Shown here: piece by piece, positions 49,043-58,800 of the stretch
How positions within the stretch are numbered: the stretch's first letter is position 1
Layout of the letters: every line of letters starts with the position of its first letter
From: Paraburkholderia tuberum STM678
GTDB taxonomy: Bacteria; Pseudomonadota; Gammaproteobacteria; Burkholderiales; Burkholderiaceae
Direction: 5' to 3'
DNA: 64,000 nt
Assembly: GCF_902833905.1 (NCBI RefSeq)
Contig: NZ_CADFGP010000024.1
Location: forward strand, 1 to 64,000
Notes under the pieces: generated by a model
What the model saw: only the letters and a program-made list of their open reading frames with translations
Told to the model about the DNA's origin: nothing
The model's database searches: none
Made by a program: the position numbers and the translations under genes

Positions 49043-49827
49043 AGGTCATTGCCGTGGTGTCCGCCAAAGGGGGGGTCGGCAAGACCACCCTCGCCGCCAA
49101 TCTCGCCTCCGTGCTCGCCAACAGCGGCCGGCGTGTGATTGCACTCGATCTCGATCCTCAGAACGCCCTGCGGCTGCACTTCGGCGTGCCGCTCGACAGC
49201 ATCGACGGCCTGTCGCGCGCGACTCTCTCGGGCAACCCGTGGCAAACGGTGATGTTCGACGGTATCGACGGCGTGACCGTGCTGCCGTACGGCGCGCTGC
49301 TGGAGGACGACCGCCGCCGCCTCGAGGCACAGATCGACCAGCATCCGCAATGGCTCGCGCAGTCGCTGCAGCACCTGCGGCTCGATGCGTCCGACATCGT
49401 GATCGTCGATACGCCGCCCGGCTCGTCGACCTACGTGCGAACCGCGCTGAGTGCGGCCACCTTCGCGTTGAACATCGTGCTCGCCGACGCCGCGTCGTAC
49501 GCGGCGATCCCGCAGATGGAGCGGCTGATCGAAACCTACGCGGCGCCGCGCGCGGACTTCGGCGGCGTCGGCTACGTGATCAATCAGATCGACCAATCCC
49601 GCCAGTTGACCAAGGACGTGCTGAAGGTGCTGCGTCAGATGCTCGCCGGCAAGGTGTTCCCCGGCGTGATCCATCTCGACGAAGGCGTCAGCGAAGCGCT
49701 CGCCTGCGACACCACGCTGATCCATTACGATCCGCTGAGCCAGGCCGCCGCCGATTTCCGCGCATGCGCCGCGTGGCTCATGGCGGCGCTCGACGCGATC
49801 GCCGCCCGGCCAAGGAACGTCGCATGA
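49039..49827 (+). CDS. bcsQ: BcsQ, MinD/ParA-like ATPase of cellulose synthesis
   Basis: A 262-residue deviant-Walker ATPase: VVSAKGGVGKTTLAANLAS (Walker A, residues about 6-24), RRVIALDLDPQNALRLHFG (switch I) and IVIVDTPPGSSTYV (Walker B). BcsQ positions the cellulose synthase at the cell pole and is needed for cellulose production in E. coli. The ATG at 49039 overlaps bcsP, and its TGA overlaps the bcsA start (ATGA), so P, Q and A are translationally coupled. Confidence 0.95.
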   Translation: MKVIAVVSAKGGVGKTTLAANLASVLANSGRRVIALDLDPQNALRLHFGVPLDSIDGLSRATLSGNPWQTVMFDGIDGVTVLPYGALLEDDRRRLEAQIDQHPQWLAQSLQHLRLDASDIVIVDTPPGSSTYVRTALSAATFALNIVLADAASYAAIPQMERLIETYAAPRADFGGVGYVINQIDQSRQLTKDVLKVLRQMLAGKVFPGVIHLDEGVSEALACDTTLIHYDPLSQAAADFRACAAWLMAALDAIAARPRNVA

Positions 49828-52031
49828 GCAGTCCAGCCTCCTCGCGCGAGCCCGAGGGCGGCGAGCCGTCGCGGTTCCAACGCTTCATCGACGCAAGCTT
49901 CTGGAACAGCCGCATCGTCACCGGGCTCGTCACGATGCTCGCGCTGTACATGCTGTACTTCGTGTTCACGGTGCCGCTCGAGTTCTATCAGCAGCTGACC
50001 TTCGCGACCCTGTGCTTCGTGCTCGCGCTGCTGTTTCGCCGTCGTCCCGGCCGCTACGCGACGATGGTGATGATCATGCTGTCGATCGTCGCGTCGGGCC
50101 GCTACATGTACTGGCGGCTGACCGAAACGACCTACTGGGAGCATCCGCTCGACGCCGCCTGGGGTCTGCTGCTCGTGTCCGCCGAGCTCTACGCGACGAT
50201 CGTGCTGATGCTCGGCTACTTCCAGACCGCGTGGCCGCTCAAGCGCAAACCAATGCCGCTGCCCGCCAATCGCGACGAATGGCCGACCGTCGACGTGTTC
50301 ATCCCGACCTACAACGAGCCGCTCGCCGTCGTGAAGCCGACCGTCTACGCGGCGCTCGCGCTCGACTACCCGGCCGACAAGATGTCGATCCACGTGCTCG
50401 ACGACGGCCGCCGCGCCGAGTTCAAGGCGTTCTGCGAGGAAGTCGGCGTGAACTGGACGATCCGCACGCACAATCGCCACGCGAAGGCCGGCAACATCAA
50501 CGAGGCGCTGAAGATCACGAGCGGCGAGTACCTCGCGATCTTCGACTGCGATCACATCCCGACCCGCTCGTTCCTGCAGATCGGCCTCGGCTGGTTCCTG
50601 CGCGACAAGCTGCTGTCGATGCTGCAAACGCCGCACCACTTCTTCTCCGCCGACCCGTTCGAGCGCAACCTCGGCACTTTCCGCAAGGTGCCGAACGAAG
50701 GCGAGCTGTTCTACGGCCTCGTGCAGGACGGCAACGATCTGTGGAACGCGACGTTCTTCTGCGGCTCGTGCGCGCTGCTGCGCCGGAGCATGGTCGACGA
50801 GATCGGCGGCATCGCGGTGGAGACCGTCACCGAGGACGCGCACACCGCGCTGAAGCTGCACCGCCGCGGCTACACCACCGCGTATCTGGCGATTCCGCAG
50901 GCCGCCGGCCTCGCGACCGAAAGCCTGTCGGGCCACATCGGCCAGCGCATCCGCTGGGCGCGCGGCATGACGCAGATCTTCCGCATCGACAATCCGCTCA
51001 CCGGCAAGGGGCTGAAGATCGGCCAGCGGCTGTGTTACCTGAACGCGATGATGCACTTCTTCTACGGCGTGCCGCGTCTCGTGTTCCTGACCGCGCCGCT
51101 GTCGTATCTGTTCTTCGGCGCGCATGTGATCGAGGCGGCGGCCAGCACGATCGCGATCTACGCGCTGCCGCACATGATGCACGCGAGCATCACCAACTCG
51201 CGGATGCAGCGCCTGTTCCGCCATTCGTTCTGGGCCGAGGTGTACGAGTCGGTGCTGGCGTCGTACATCACCGCGCCGACGCTGCTCGCGCTGATCAACC
51301 CGAAGCTCGGCAAGTTCAACGTGACGGCCAAGGGCGGCGTGATCGAGAAGAGCTACTTCGACTGGTCGATCTCGCGACCGTATCTGTTCCTGCTGCTGCT
51401 GAACCTGCTCGGTTTCCTCGCGGGTCTCATGCACATCTACATGAACTGGCACGTGCGCAGCATCGTCGAGACCACACTGCTCAATCTCGCGTGGACCAGC
51501 TACAACATGCTGATCCTCGGCGCGAGCGTGGCCGCCGCGAGCGAGCGCCGCCAGATCCGCGCGGTGCCGCGCGTCGCGATGAAGATGCCGGTGATGCTGA
51601 AGTTCTCGACCGGCCGCACCCTCGCGTGCGAAACGATCGACTACTCGGAAGGCGGCGTCGGCGTCGCGCTGCCCAGCACCATCGAAGTGCCGATGCAGGA
51701 GCGCGTGACCGTGTCGCTGTTCCGCGGCGACGAAGAGTACGCGTTCCCCGCCACCGTCAGCTTTACCGAGCCGGGACGCGTGGGGCTGCGCTTTTCGTCG
51801 ATGTCGCGCGAACAGGAGTACGAGTTCGTCAAAACCACCTTCGCCCGCGCGGACGCGTGGACCGGCTGGGCCGAGGGACGCGAGACGGACACACCGCTGC
51901 GCGGCCTGTCGCACGTGCTGAAGGTCGGCGTGCGCGGCATCGCGGGGCTGTTCGAACATCTGTACGACGACTTGCGCAGTTCGATCAAAAGCCGTCCCGC
52001 AGACGTCAAGAAGCTAAAAGCGAAAGACTGA
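49824..52031 (+). CDS. bcsA: Cellulose synthase catalytic subunit BcsA
   Basis: A 735-residue inner-membrane processive GT2 that makes beta-1,4-glucan from UDP-glucose. Catalytic elements are all present: VFIPTYNEP, HVLDDGRRAEF, FDCDHIPTR, VTEDAHTALKLH and the product-binding QRIRWARGM. Membrane segments flank the catalytic domain. The C-terminal PilZ domain has RRQIRAVPR (RxxxR) and IDYSEGGVG (D/NxSxxG), so cyclic di-GMP activation is expected. Start fixed by the ATGA overlap with bcsQ. The divergent GGDEF-EAL protein is a possible local supplier of cyclic di-GMP. Confidence 0.96.
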   Translation: MSSPASSREPEGGEPSRFQRFIDASFWNSRIVTGLVTMLALYMLYFVFTVPLEFYQQLTFATLCFVLALLFRRRPGRYATMVMIMLSIVASGRYMYWRLTETTYWEHPLDAAWGLLLVSAELYATIVLMLGYFQTAWPLKRKPMPLPANRDEWPTVDVFIPTYNEPLAVVKPTVYAALALDYPADKMSIHVLDDGRRAEFKAFCEEVGVNWTIRTHNRHAKAGNINEALKITSGEYLAIFDCDHIPTRSFLQIGLGWFLRDKLLSMLQTPHHFFSADPFERNLGTFRKVPNEGELFYGLVQDGNDLWNATFFCGSCALLRRSMVDEIGGIAVETVTEDAHTALKLHRRGYTTAYLAIPQAAGLATESLSGHIGQRIRWARGMTQIFRIDNPLTGKGLKIGQRLCYLNAMMHFFYGVPRLVFLTAPLSYLFFGAHVIEAAASTIAIYALPHMMHASITNSRMQRLFRHSFWAEVYESVLASYITAPTLLALINPKLGKFNVTAKGGVIEKSYFDWSISRPYLFLLLLNLLGFLAGLMHIYMNWHVRSIVETTLLNLAWTSYNMLILGASVAAASERRQIRAVPRVAMKMPVMLKFSTGRTLACETIDYSEGGVGVALPSTIEVPMQERVTVSLFRGDEEYAFPATVSFTEPGRVGLRFSSMSREQEYEFVKTTFARADAWTGWAEGRETDTPLRGLSHVLKVGVRGIAGLFEHLYDDLRSSIKSRPADVKKLKAKD

Positions 52032-52034
52032 TCT

Positions 52035-54599
52035 ATGGGCTACCGGATGGCCACGGACAATATCGAACGCCCGGCACACGGGCGCAACAGCATTGGACCC
52101 CAATCGCGCCTGTTTGCTTGTCACGGCTTGCGACACTCGCGGCGAATCATGCGCGGCGTCGCCTGCTGGCTCGCGCTGCAGACCGCGCTGGCGTCGTTCG
52201 TGCCGCTCGCTGAAGCGGCCAGCCCTGCCGCCGCCGCCGCCAAACCGGCGTCGGACGCGGCGGCACCCGCCGGCGCGCCGCAAACCCCGCAAGTCGCGAC
52301 CGGTGTCGGCAACGTGCCCGCGCCGAGCGCGGCGGTGCCGTTCGATCCGAACGCGATCGCCCAGGGCCAGCTCGCCACGCCGACGCCCGCGCTCGCGGCG
52401 GCGTCGGTGAAGGCGCTCGGCGCGCGCACGCCGACCACCGCCGAGCCCGGCACGCTGGTGCCCGGAGGCCGCCGCCAGACGCTGACGTTCGCCGACTTCG
52501 GCGCGCTCGACCCGTTGCAATTGCGCGGCGTCGACGGACAGAACGGCATCGCGTTCTCGGTGCGCGGCGACGAGGTCGTGACCGGCGCGACGCTGCATCT
52601 CATCTACAGTTATTCGCCCGCGCTGTTGGCGAACCTGTCGCAGCTGAAGGTGCTGGTCAACGGCGAAGTCGCGGCGACGCTGCCGCTGCCGCACGAGCAG
52701 GCCGGCATGCTGGTCGCGCGCGAGATCACGATCGATCCGCGCTTCATCACCGACTTCAACCGCCTGAACCTGCAGCTGATCGGCCACTACACGACGGCCT
52801 GCGAAGACCCCGCCAACTCGTCGCTGTGGGCGACGATCAGCAACGCGAGCTCGCTCGACCTGACCTACTCGTCGCTCGCGACGAAAGCGGAGCTGGCCGC
52901 GCTGCCGCAGCCGTTTTTCGACCGCCGCGACGTGCGCCGCCTCGAGCTGCCGTTCGTGCTCGCGCAGAAGCCGGGCAACGGCACGCTCGAAGCCGCCGGC
53001 ATCGTCGCGTCGTGGTTCGGCTCGCTCGCCGGCTACCGCGGCGCGGTGTTTCCCACCCAGCTCGACAACGCGCCGCTGTCGGGCAACGCGGTCGTGTTCG
53101 CGACCAGCGACCAGCATCCGGCCGGCGTGACGATTCCCGAGATCACCGGGCCGACCATCGCGGTGGTCGAGCGCAACGCGAACGCGCGCGGCAAGCTGCT
53201 GCTCGTGCTCGGCCGCAACGAGGCCGAGCTGAAGACCGCCGCGAAGTCGCTCGGGATCGGCCATAGCGCGCTGTCCGGCGCGAGCGCCACGATCACGTCG
53301 CTGCACGAAATTACGCCGCGCGTGCCGTACGACGCGCCGAACTGGCTGCCGACCGACCGCGCGGTGCGCTTCGGCGAGCTCGCCGATCCGAAAGACCTGA
53401 CCGTGTTCGGCTACGACGCCGACGCGGTGCGCATCAACATGCGGGTGCCGCCCGATCTGTTCATGTGGCACACGCGCGGCGTGCCGATCGATCTGCGCTA
53501 CCGCTACACGGTGCGGCCGGCGCGCGACCGCTCGTCGCTGAACATCAGCGTGAACAACGGCTTCGTGCAGGCGCTGCCGATTCCGGCGCGCCCTGCGTCG
53601 GTGTTCGACCTGAGCCGCTACTTCAACCTCATCATGCCCGACGGCACCGCCGATGCGCGCCGCAACATCCGCATCCCGCCGCTGCTGATGACGCCGCGCA
53701 TACAGCTGCGGCTGCACTTCTACTACGACATCCCGAACACCGGCGAATGCGCGGGCCGCCTGCTGCAGAACGTGGTCGGCGCGATCGATCCGAACTCGAC
53801 GATCGACCTGTCGTCGTTCCCGCACTACATGGCGCTGCCCGATCTGGCCGCGTTCGCCAACAGCGGCTTTCCGTTCACGCGGATGGCGGACCTCTCCGAG
53901 ACCGCCGTCGTGCTGCCGGACGACCCGGACGCGAGCGACTACAGCCTGTATCTGCTGACGATGGGCCGGATGGGCGAATCGACCGGCTATCCGGTCTCCG
54001 GCGTGACCGTCACCCATGCGGCCGACGTCGAGCGCCTCGCCGACAAGGACCTGCTGGTGTTCGGCGCGCCTGGCAAGCAGCCGCTGTTGCAGCGCTGGTC
54101 GAAGTCGATGCCGTTCTCCAGCGACGGCGCGGCGCACACGTTCCAGCTCACCGACCTGGTGTTCAAGCTGCGGGACTGGTGGCACGGCGAGCACGGCGTC
54201 GAGCGCACGCCCGCGCGTGCCGATCTGACGATGGTCAGCTCGAACGGCGCGGCGCTGCTAACCGGCTTCGAGTCGCCGCTGCAGCGAGGCCGCAGCGCGG
54301 TTGCGCTGATCAGCGCGGCCGGCCCGTCGGATGCCGATCTGTCCGCCGCGCTGCTCGACGCCGACGTGCTGCCGAAGATTCAAGGCGCGATGGCCGTGAT
54401 CCATGGCCGCGCCGTCACCATCACGTCGAACGGCACCGCGTACTACGTGGGCAGTCTGTCGCCGCAGGAGTATCTGCGCTGGGCACTGTCGTCGCATCCG
54501 CTGCTGCTGTTGCTCGGCGGCGTGCTCGCCGCGCTGATCATCGCGGCCTTGTGCTACCGGACGCTTCGCGCGATCGCCGCGCGTCGACTGAAGGACTGA
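52035..54599 (+). CDS. bcsB: BcsB, periplasmic cellulose synthase subunit
   Basis: An 854-residue protein. The signal-like segment RGVACWLALQTALASFVPLA is preceded by about 38 extra residues, so the true start may be internal (for example the ATG at 52149). An Ala/Pro-rich stretch follows, then the BcsB body with TLTFADFGALDPLQLRGVDG, VLVNGEVAATLPL and YYDIPNTGECAGRLLQNVVG. The C-terminal anchor is HPLLLLLGGVLAALIIAALC. It pairs with BcsA to pass the glucan through the periplasm. It starts three bases after the bcsA stop. Confidence 0.94.
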   Translation: MGYRMATDNIERPAHGRNSIGPQSRLFACHGLRHSRRIMRGVACWLALQTALASFVPLAEAASPAAAAAKPASDAAAPAGAPQTPQVATGVGNVPAPSAAVPFDPNAIAQGQLATPTPALAAASVKALGARTPTTAEPGTLVPGGRRQTLTFADFGALDPLQLRGVDGQNGIAFSVRGDEVVTGATLHLIYSYSPALLANLSQLKVLVNGEVAATLPLPHEQAGMLVAREITIDPRFITDFNRLNLQLIGHYTTACEDPANSSLWATISNASSLDLTYSSLATKAELAALPQPFFDRRDVRRLELPFVLAQKPGNGTLEAAGIVASWFGSLAGYRGAVFPTQLDNAPLSGNAVVFATSDQHPAGVTIPEITGPTIAVVERNANARGKLLLVLGRNEAELKTAAKSLGIGHSALSGASATITSLHEITPRVPYDAPNWLPTDRAVRFGELADPKDLTVFGYDADAVRINMRVPPDLFMWHTRGVPIDLRYRYTVRPARDRSSLNISVNNGFVQALPIPARPASVFDLSRYFNLIMPDGTADARRNIRIPPLLMTPRIQLRLHFYYDIPNTGECAGRLLQNVVGAIDPNSTIDLSSFPHYMALPDLAAFANSGFPFTRMADLSETAVVLPDDPDASDYSLYLLTMGRMGESTGYPVSGVTVTHAADVERLADKDLLVFGAPGKQPLLQRWSKSMPFSSDGAAHTFQLTDLVFKLRDWWHGEHGVERTPARADLTMVSSNGAALLTGFESPLQRGRSAVALISAAGPSDADLSAALLDADVLPKIQGAMAVIHGRAVTITSNGTAYYVGSLSPQEYLRWALSSHPLLLLLGGVLAALIIAALCYRTLRAIAARRLKD

Positions 54600-54609
54600 T
54601 GGAACGGAT

Positions 54610-55806
54610 ATGACTCGAATGCGGTTTCGGATCAGCAGAAGAACCTCTTTTACGCTCGCGCTCGGTATCGGCATGACGGCGTCGGCCAGTCTGGCGGGTT
54701 TGAGCGGCGCCGCTCAGGCCGCGCAGAACGGCGCTGCATGCGGCGACTGGGGCGCCTGGCAAAGCTTCGTGCAACGCTTCGTCCAGGCCGACGGCCGCGT
54801 GATCGATTACTCGACGCCGGCCCAGCAGACCACCTCGGAAGGCCAGTCCTACGCGCTCTTTTTCGCGCTGGTCGCCAACGACCGCGCGACCTTCGACAAG
54901 CTGCTCGGCTGGACCCGCGCGAATCTCGCGGGCAACCAGTTCGACGCCCAGAACCTGCGGCTGCCCGCATGGCAATGGGGCAAGAAGCCGGACGGCTCGT
55001 ACGGCGTGCTCGATCCGAATTCGGCGTCGGATTCCGACCTCTGGATCGCCTACGATCTGCTGCAGGCCGGCCGCCTGTGGCACAACCCCGCCTACACGCA
55101 ACTGGGCCAGTCACTCGCCGAGCGCATCGCGCACGACGAAGTCGCGAATCTATCTGGCCTCGGGCCGATGCTGCTGCCGGGGGCGCAGGGCTTCAGGAAC
55201 GGCAACGTCACGCGTCTGAATCCGAGCTATCTGCCGCTGCCGGTGTTGCGCGCGCTCGCGCACGAGGTGCCGGACGGCCCGTGGGCCACGCTCGCCGACA
55301 ACGCTTATCAGTTCGTCAAAACCGTGTCGCCGCAAGGCTTCGCGCCTGACTGGGCGGCGTGGCAGAACGGTCGGTTCGTCGTCGATCCGAAGAACGGCGA
55401 CGTCGGCAGCTACGATGCGATCCGCGTCTATCTGTGGGCCGGCCTCGCTTCGCCCGCCGATCCGCTCGCGAAGCCGTGGCTCGGCGCGCTCGGCGGCATG
55501 CGCGCGAAGGTCGCGCAGAACGGCTTCCCGCCGGAGAAGGTGTCGTCGACCACCGGCGCGGCGAGCGGCGAAGGCCCGCTCAGCTATTGGGGCGCGCTCG
55601 CGCCATACTTCAAGACACTGGGCGACGAGCACGGACTCGGCCTCGCGCGCACGCGGCTCGCCGCGCTCGGCGCGAACGTTCCGGGCCGTGAACCGGTGTA
55701 CTACGATCGTGTGTTGGGTCTGTTCGGCACGGGGTTCATCGATGGCCGCTATCGCTTCGATGAAGCCGGCGGTCTCGTGCCCGCCTGGAGGACCGCATGC
55801 GATTGA
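54610..55806 (+). CDS. bcsZ: BcsZ, periplasmic endo-1,4-beta-glucanase (GH8)
   Basis: A 398-residue GH8 cellulase with a signal peptide (FTLALGIGMTASASLAGLSG, cleavage after AAQA). The catalytic acid is in QQTTSEGQSYALFFAL; LDPNSASDSDLWIAYDLLQA and GDVGSYDAIRVYLWAGL carry the conserved aspartates. BcsZ trims glucan during secretion and is needed for normal cellulose output. It starts ten bases after bcsB and overlaps bcsC by ten bases. Confidence 0.95.
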   Translation: MTRMRFRISRRTSFTLALGIGMTASASLAGLSGAAQAAQNGAACGDWGAWQSFVQRFVQADGRVIDYSTPAQQTTSEGQSYALFFALVANDRATFDKLLGWTRANLAGNQFDAQNLRLPAWQWGKKPDGSYGVLDPNSASDSDLWIAYDLLQAGRLWHNPAYTQLGQSLAERIAHDEVANLSGLGPMLLPGAQGFRNGNVTRLNPSYLPLPVLRALAHEVPDGPWATLADNAYQFVKTVSPQGFAPDWAAWQNGRFVVDPKNGDVGSYDAIRVYLWAGLASPADPLAKPWLGALGGMRAKVAQNGFPPEKVSSTTGAASGEGPLSYWGALAPYFKTLGDEHGLGLARTRLAALGANVPGREPVYYDRVLGLFGTGFIDGRYRFDEAGGLVPAWRTACD

Positions 55807-58800
55807 ACGCCCTCGCCGGGTCGCTGCATATCGCGCTGTCCGTCGGCGCGCTCTTGTGCGCGGCCGCGGTCGCGCCCGATGCGCTCGCGCAGGCGAGCAA
55901 GGATCCGCTGACCGTGCTGATCGATCAGGGCAAGTACTGGCAGTCGCATCAGCGCGGCGACCTCGCCGAGCAGGCCTGGCAGAAGGTGCTCAGCATCGAT
56001 CCGAAGCAGCCCGACGCCCTGTTCGGCATGGGCATGGTGCTGGCCGACCGCAAGGACGGCGCCGGCGCGCAGCAGTACCTCGCGCGGCTGAAGGCGGCCG
56101 CGCCGAACTATCCGAATCTCGATGAACTCGGCCGCCGCCTTGGCGAAACGAGCCCGCGCGACCAGACCATCAGCGAGGCGCGCCGGCTCGCGCAAGCCGG
56201 TCAGAGCGCGAGCGCGGCGCAGGAGTATCAGCGCGCGCTGGCCGGCAAGCCCGCAACGCCCCAGTTGCAGCTCGAGTATTACCAGGCGCTGTCGGCGACG
56301 CCGCAGGGCTGGGACGAAGCACGCCGCGGCCTCGAACAGCTCGCCCACGACAACCCCAACGACCCGCGTTTCGCACTCGCGTACGCGCAGCATCTGACCT
56401 ATCGCGACGTCACGCGGCGCGACGGTATCGCGCGGCTGCAAAAGCTCGCCGGCGACACCTCGGTCGGCGCGGCGGCGAAAAAGAGCTGGCGCCAGGCGCT
56501 GCTGTGGCTCGACGCGCGGCCCTCGGACGCCGCGCTGTACGAGTCGTACTTCCAGACCGCTGGTGAAGATGCCGCCGTGAAGGCGCGCTTCGAATCGATG
56601 GTGCAGCAGGACAGCGCGGCGCGCGCCCGCGCGCAGGAAAACGCCGCCGCCGACGCGCGCGGCCGCGTGATCGCCGACGGCTTCGCCGCGCTCGACCGCG
56701 ACGACATCGTGAGCGCGCGCGCCAGGTTCTCGTCGGTACTCGCGAACAGTCCTAACGATACCGACGCGCTCGGCGGCATGGGCATCGCCGCGCTGAAGCA
56801 GGAGCGTTTCGCCGAGGCGCGCAACTACCTCGAGCGTGCATCGCGCGGACCGAATCCGGCGCGCTGGAAAACCGCGCTCGACAGCGCGACCTACTGGACC
56901 TACACGAGCGAAGCGATCGGCGCGCGCAGCAATGGCGAGTTCGCGAAGGCGAAGGCATTGTTCGAGCGCGCGATCGCGCTGAATCCGTCCGACGTGACTG
57001 CCCAGGTGCAGCTCGGTGAAATGCTGCTCACGACCGGCGACCCGGCCGGCGCCGAGCAGGCATACCGGATGGCACTGCGCCGCCAGGCCGACAACCCGGA
57101 CGCGATTCGTGGCCTCGTCGGTGCGCTCGCCGCGCAGGGCCGTGCCGACGAGGCGCTGCAGTTCGCCAATCAGCTGAACGCGCAGCAACAGGCGAAGGTC
57201 GGCGGCATCGACCGTTTGCGCGGCGACGCGCAGGCAGCGCAGGCGCGCGCGGCCGAAGCGCGCGGCGATCTCGGCAGCGCGCGCAGCCTGTTCGAAGACG
57301 CGCTGCTGAACAAGCCCGACGATCCGTGGCTGCGGCTCGACCTCGCACGCATCTACGTGCGCCAGGGCGCGGTCGCGAATGCGCGCAGCATGATGGACGG
57401 TCTGCTCGCCACGCATCCGGACATGACCGATGCGCTGTACGCGAGCGCGCTGCTGTCGGCGGAAACGCAGGACTGGTCGACCGGTCTCGCGCAGCTCGAC
57501 CGTATTGCGCCCGCACAGCGCACCGATGCGATGACGACGTTGCAGCATCGGCTGTGGGTGCATCGGCAGGCCGACCTCGCGACGCGCATGGCGAACAACG
57601 GCCAGACGCAGCAGGCCATCGCGACCTTGCGCGCCGCCGAGCCGGTGGCCGGCAACAACCCCGAGCTGATCGGCGTGATCGCCGGCGCGTACCAGCAGGC
57701 CGGCGACCCGACCCGCGCGCTCGCACTCGTGCGCGGCGCGATGAGCGCGGCGCCCGGCAACACCGATCTGCTGCTGCAATACGCGAGCATTCTGTCCGCG
57801 GCCAACCAGCAGGCCGAGCTCGGCGCCGTGATGCGCCAGTTGCAAGGCATGCAACTGACGCCGCAGCAGCGCACTGACTTCAACAACCTGAATCTCGGCA
57901 TCGTCATCCGACAAGCCGACGCGGTACGCCTGCGCGGCGATCTCGCGAGCGCCTACGAGGTGATCGCGCCGTGGCTCGCCGCGATGCCCGACAACCCCGA
58001 CCTGCAGGCCGCGCTCGGCCGCATGTATGCGAGCGCGGGGGACGACCGCAACGCGCTCACGAGCTTCCGTGTCGCGCTGCAGCGCCGCCCCGACGATCTG
58101 AATCTGCTGCAGGCGGCGATCTCGGCTGCGGCCGGCGCGAAGCAGTTCAGCTACGCCGAAACCCTCGCGAACCAGGCGCTCGCCCTCGCGCCCAACGACC
58201 CGGGCGTGCTCGCGACCGTGGGGCGCATGTATCGCGCCCAGGGCAAGCTGTCGCTCGCATCGACCTATCTGCAACGCTCGCTGGTCGCGGCCAATACGCC
58301 GCTGGCGGCGAACGCGCCCCGCAACGCAGGCACCAACGTGCCGCGCGGCTGGGAAGCGGCGATGGGCCAGATCGGCGCGACGCCGCTGCCGGGCACCAAT
58401 CCATTCGAAGGCAAGACGGCGATCGTCCCTTCGGGCGACGCCGACAATGCCGCGCGTCCCACGCTTCCGTTCCTGAATACGCAGCCTTCCTCGCCGACGC
58501 AGACCGTGCCGAACTATCCGCCGCCCCTTCAGCCCGCGCCGTATGTCGCGCCGTATGTCGCGCCCTATACGGCGCCCGCCGCGACGCCTTATAACGCGCC
58601 TGCCGCACAGCCCGCGCCGGTCGCCGCACCGTACGGAGCGCCCCGCTCCGCCGCCGAGGTCGGTGGCTACGGACAGGAATCCAACGGATCGAGCCAGTCG
58701 GGCGCGCCGTTGCAGCCTTATCCGGGGCAAGGTCAGGCGCCCGGGCAGCCGATGCCGCGGCAGCAGTACGACGCGGGCTATGCGCAGCAGCAGCCCTATG

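Noticed and set aside
50012..52213. 733-codon plus-strand frame within bcsA
   Set aside because: Alternative frame of bcsA; almost only Arg, Ala, Pro and Gly, with no recognisable fold, while bcsA itself has every catalytic motif.
49725..54194. Long minus-strand frames opposite bcsA and bcsB (over 700 codons each)
   Set aside because: They are antisense shadows of BcsA and BcsB, His/Arg/Ala-rich and lacking ribosome sites or motifs.
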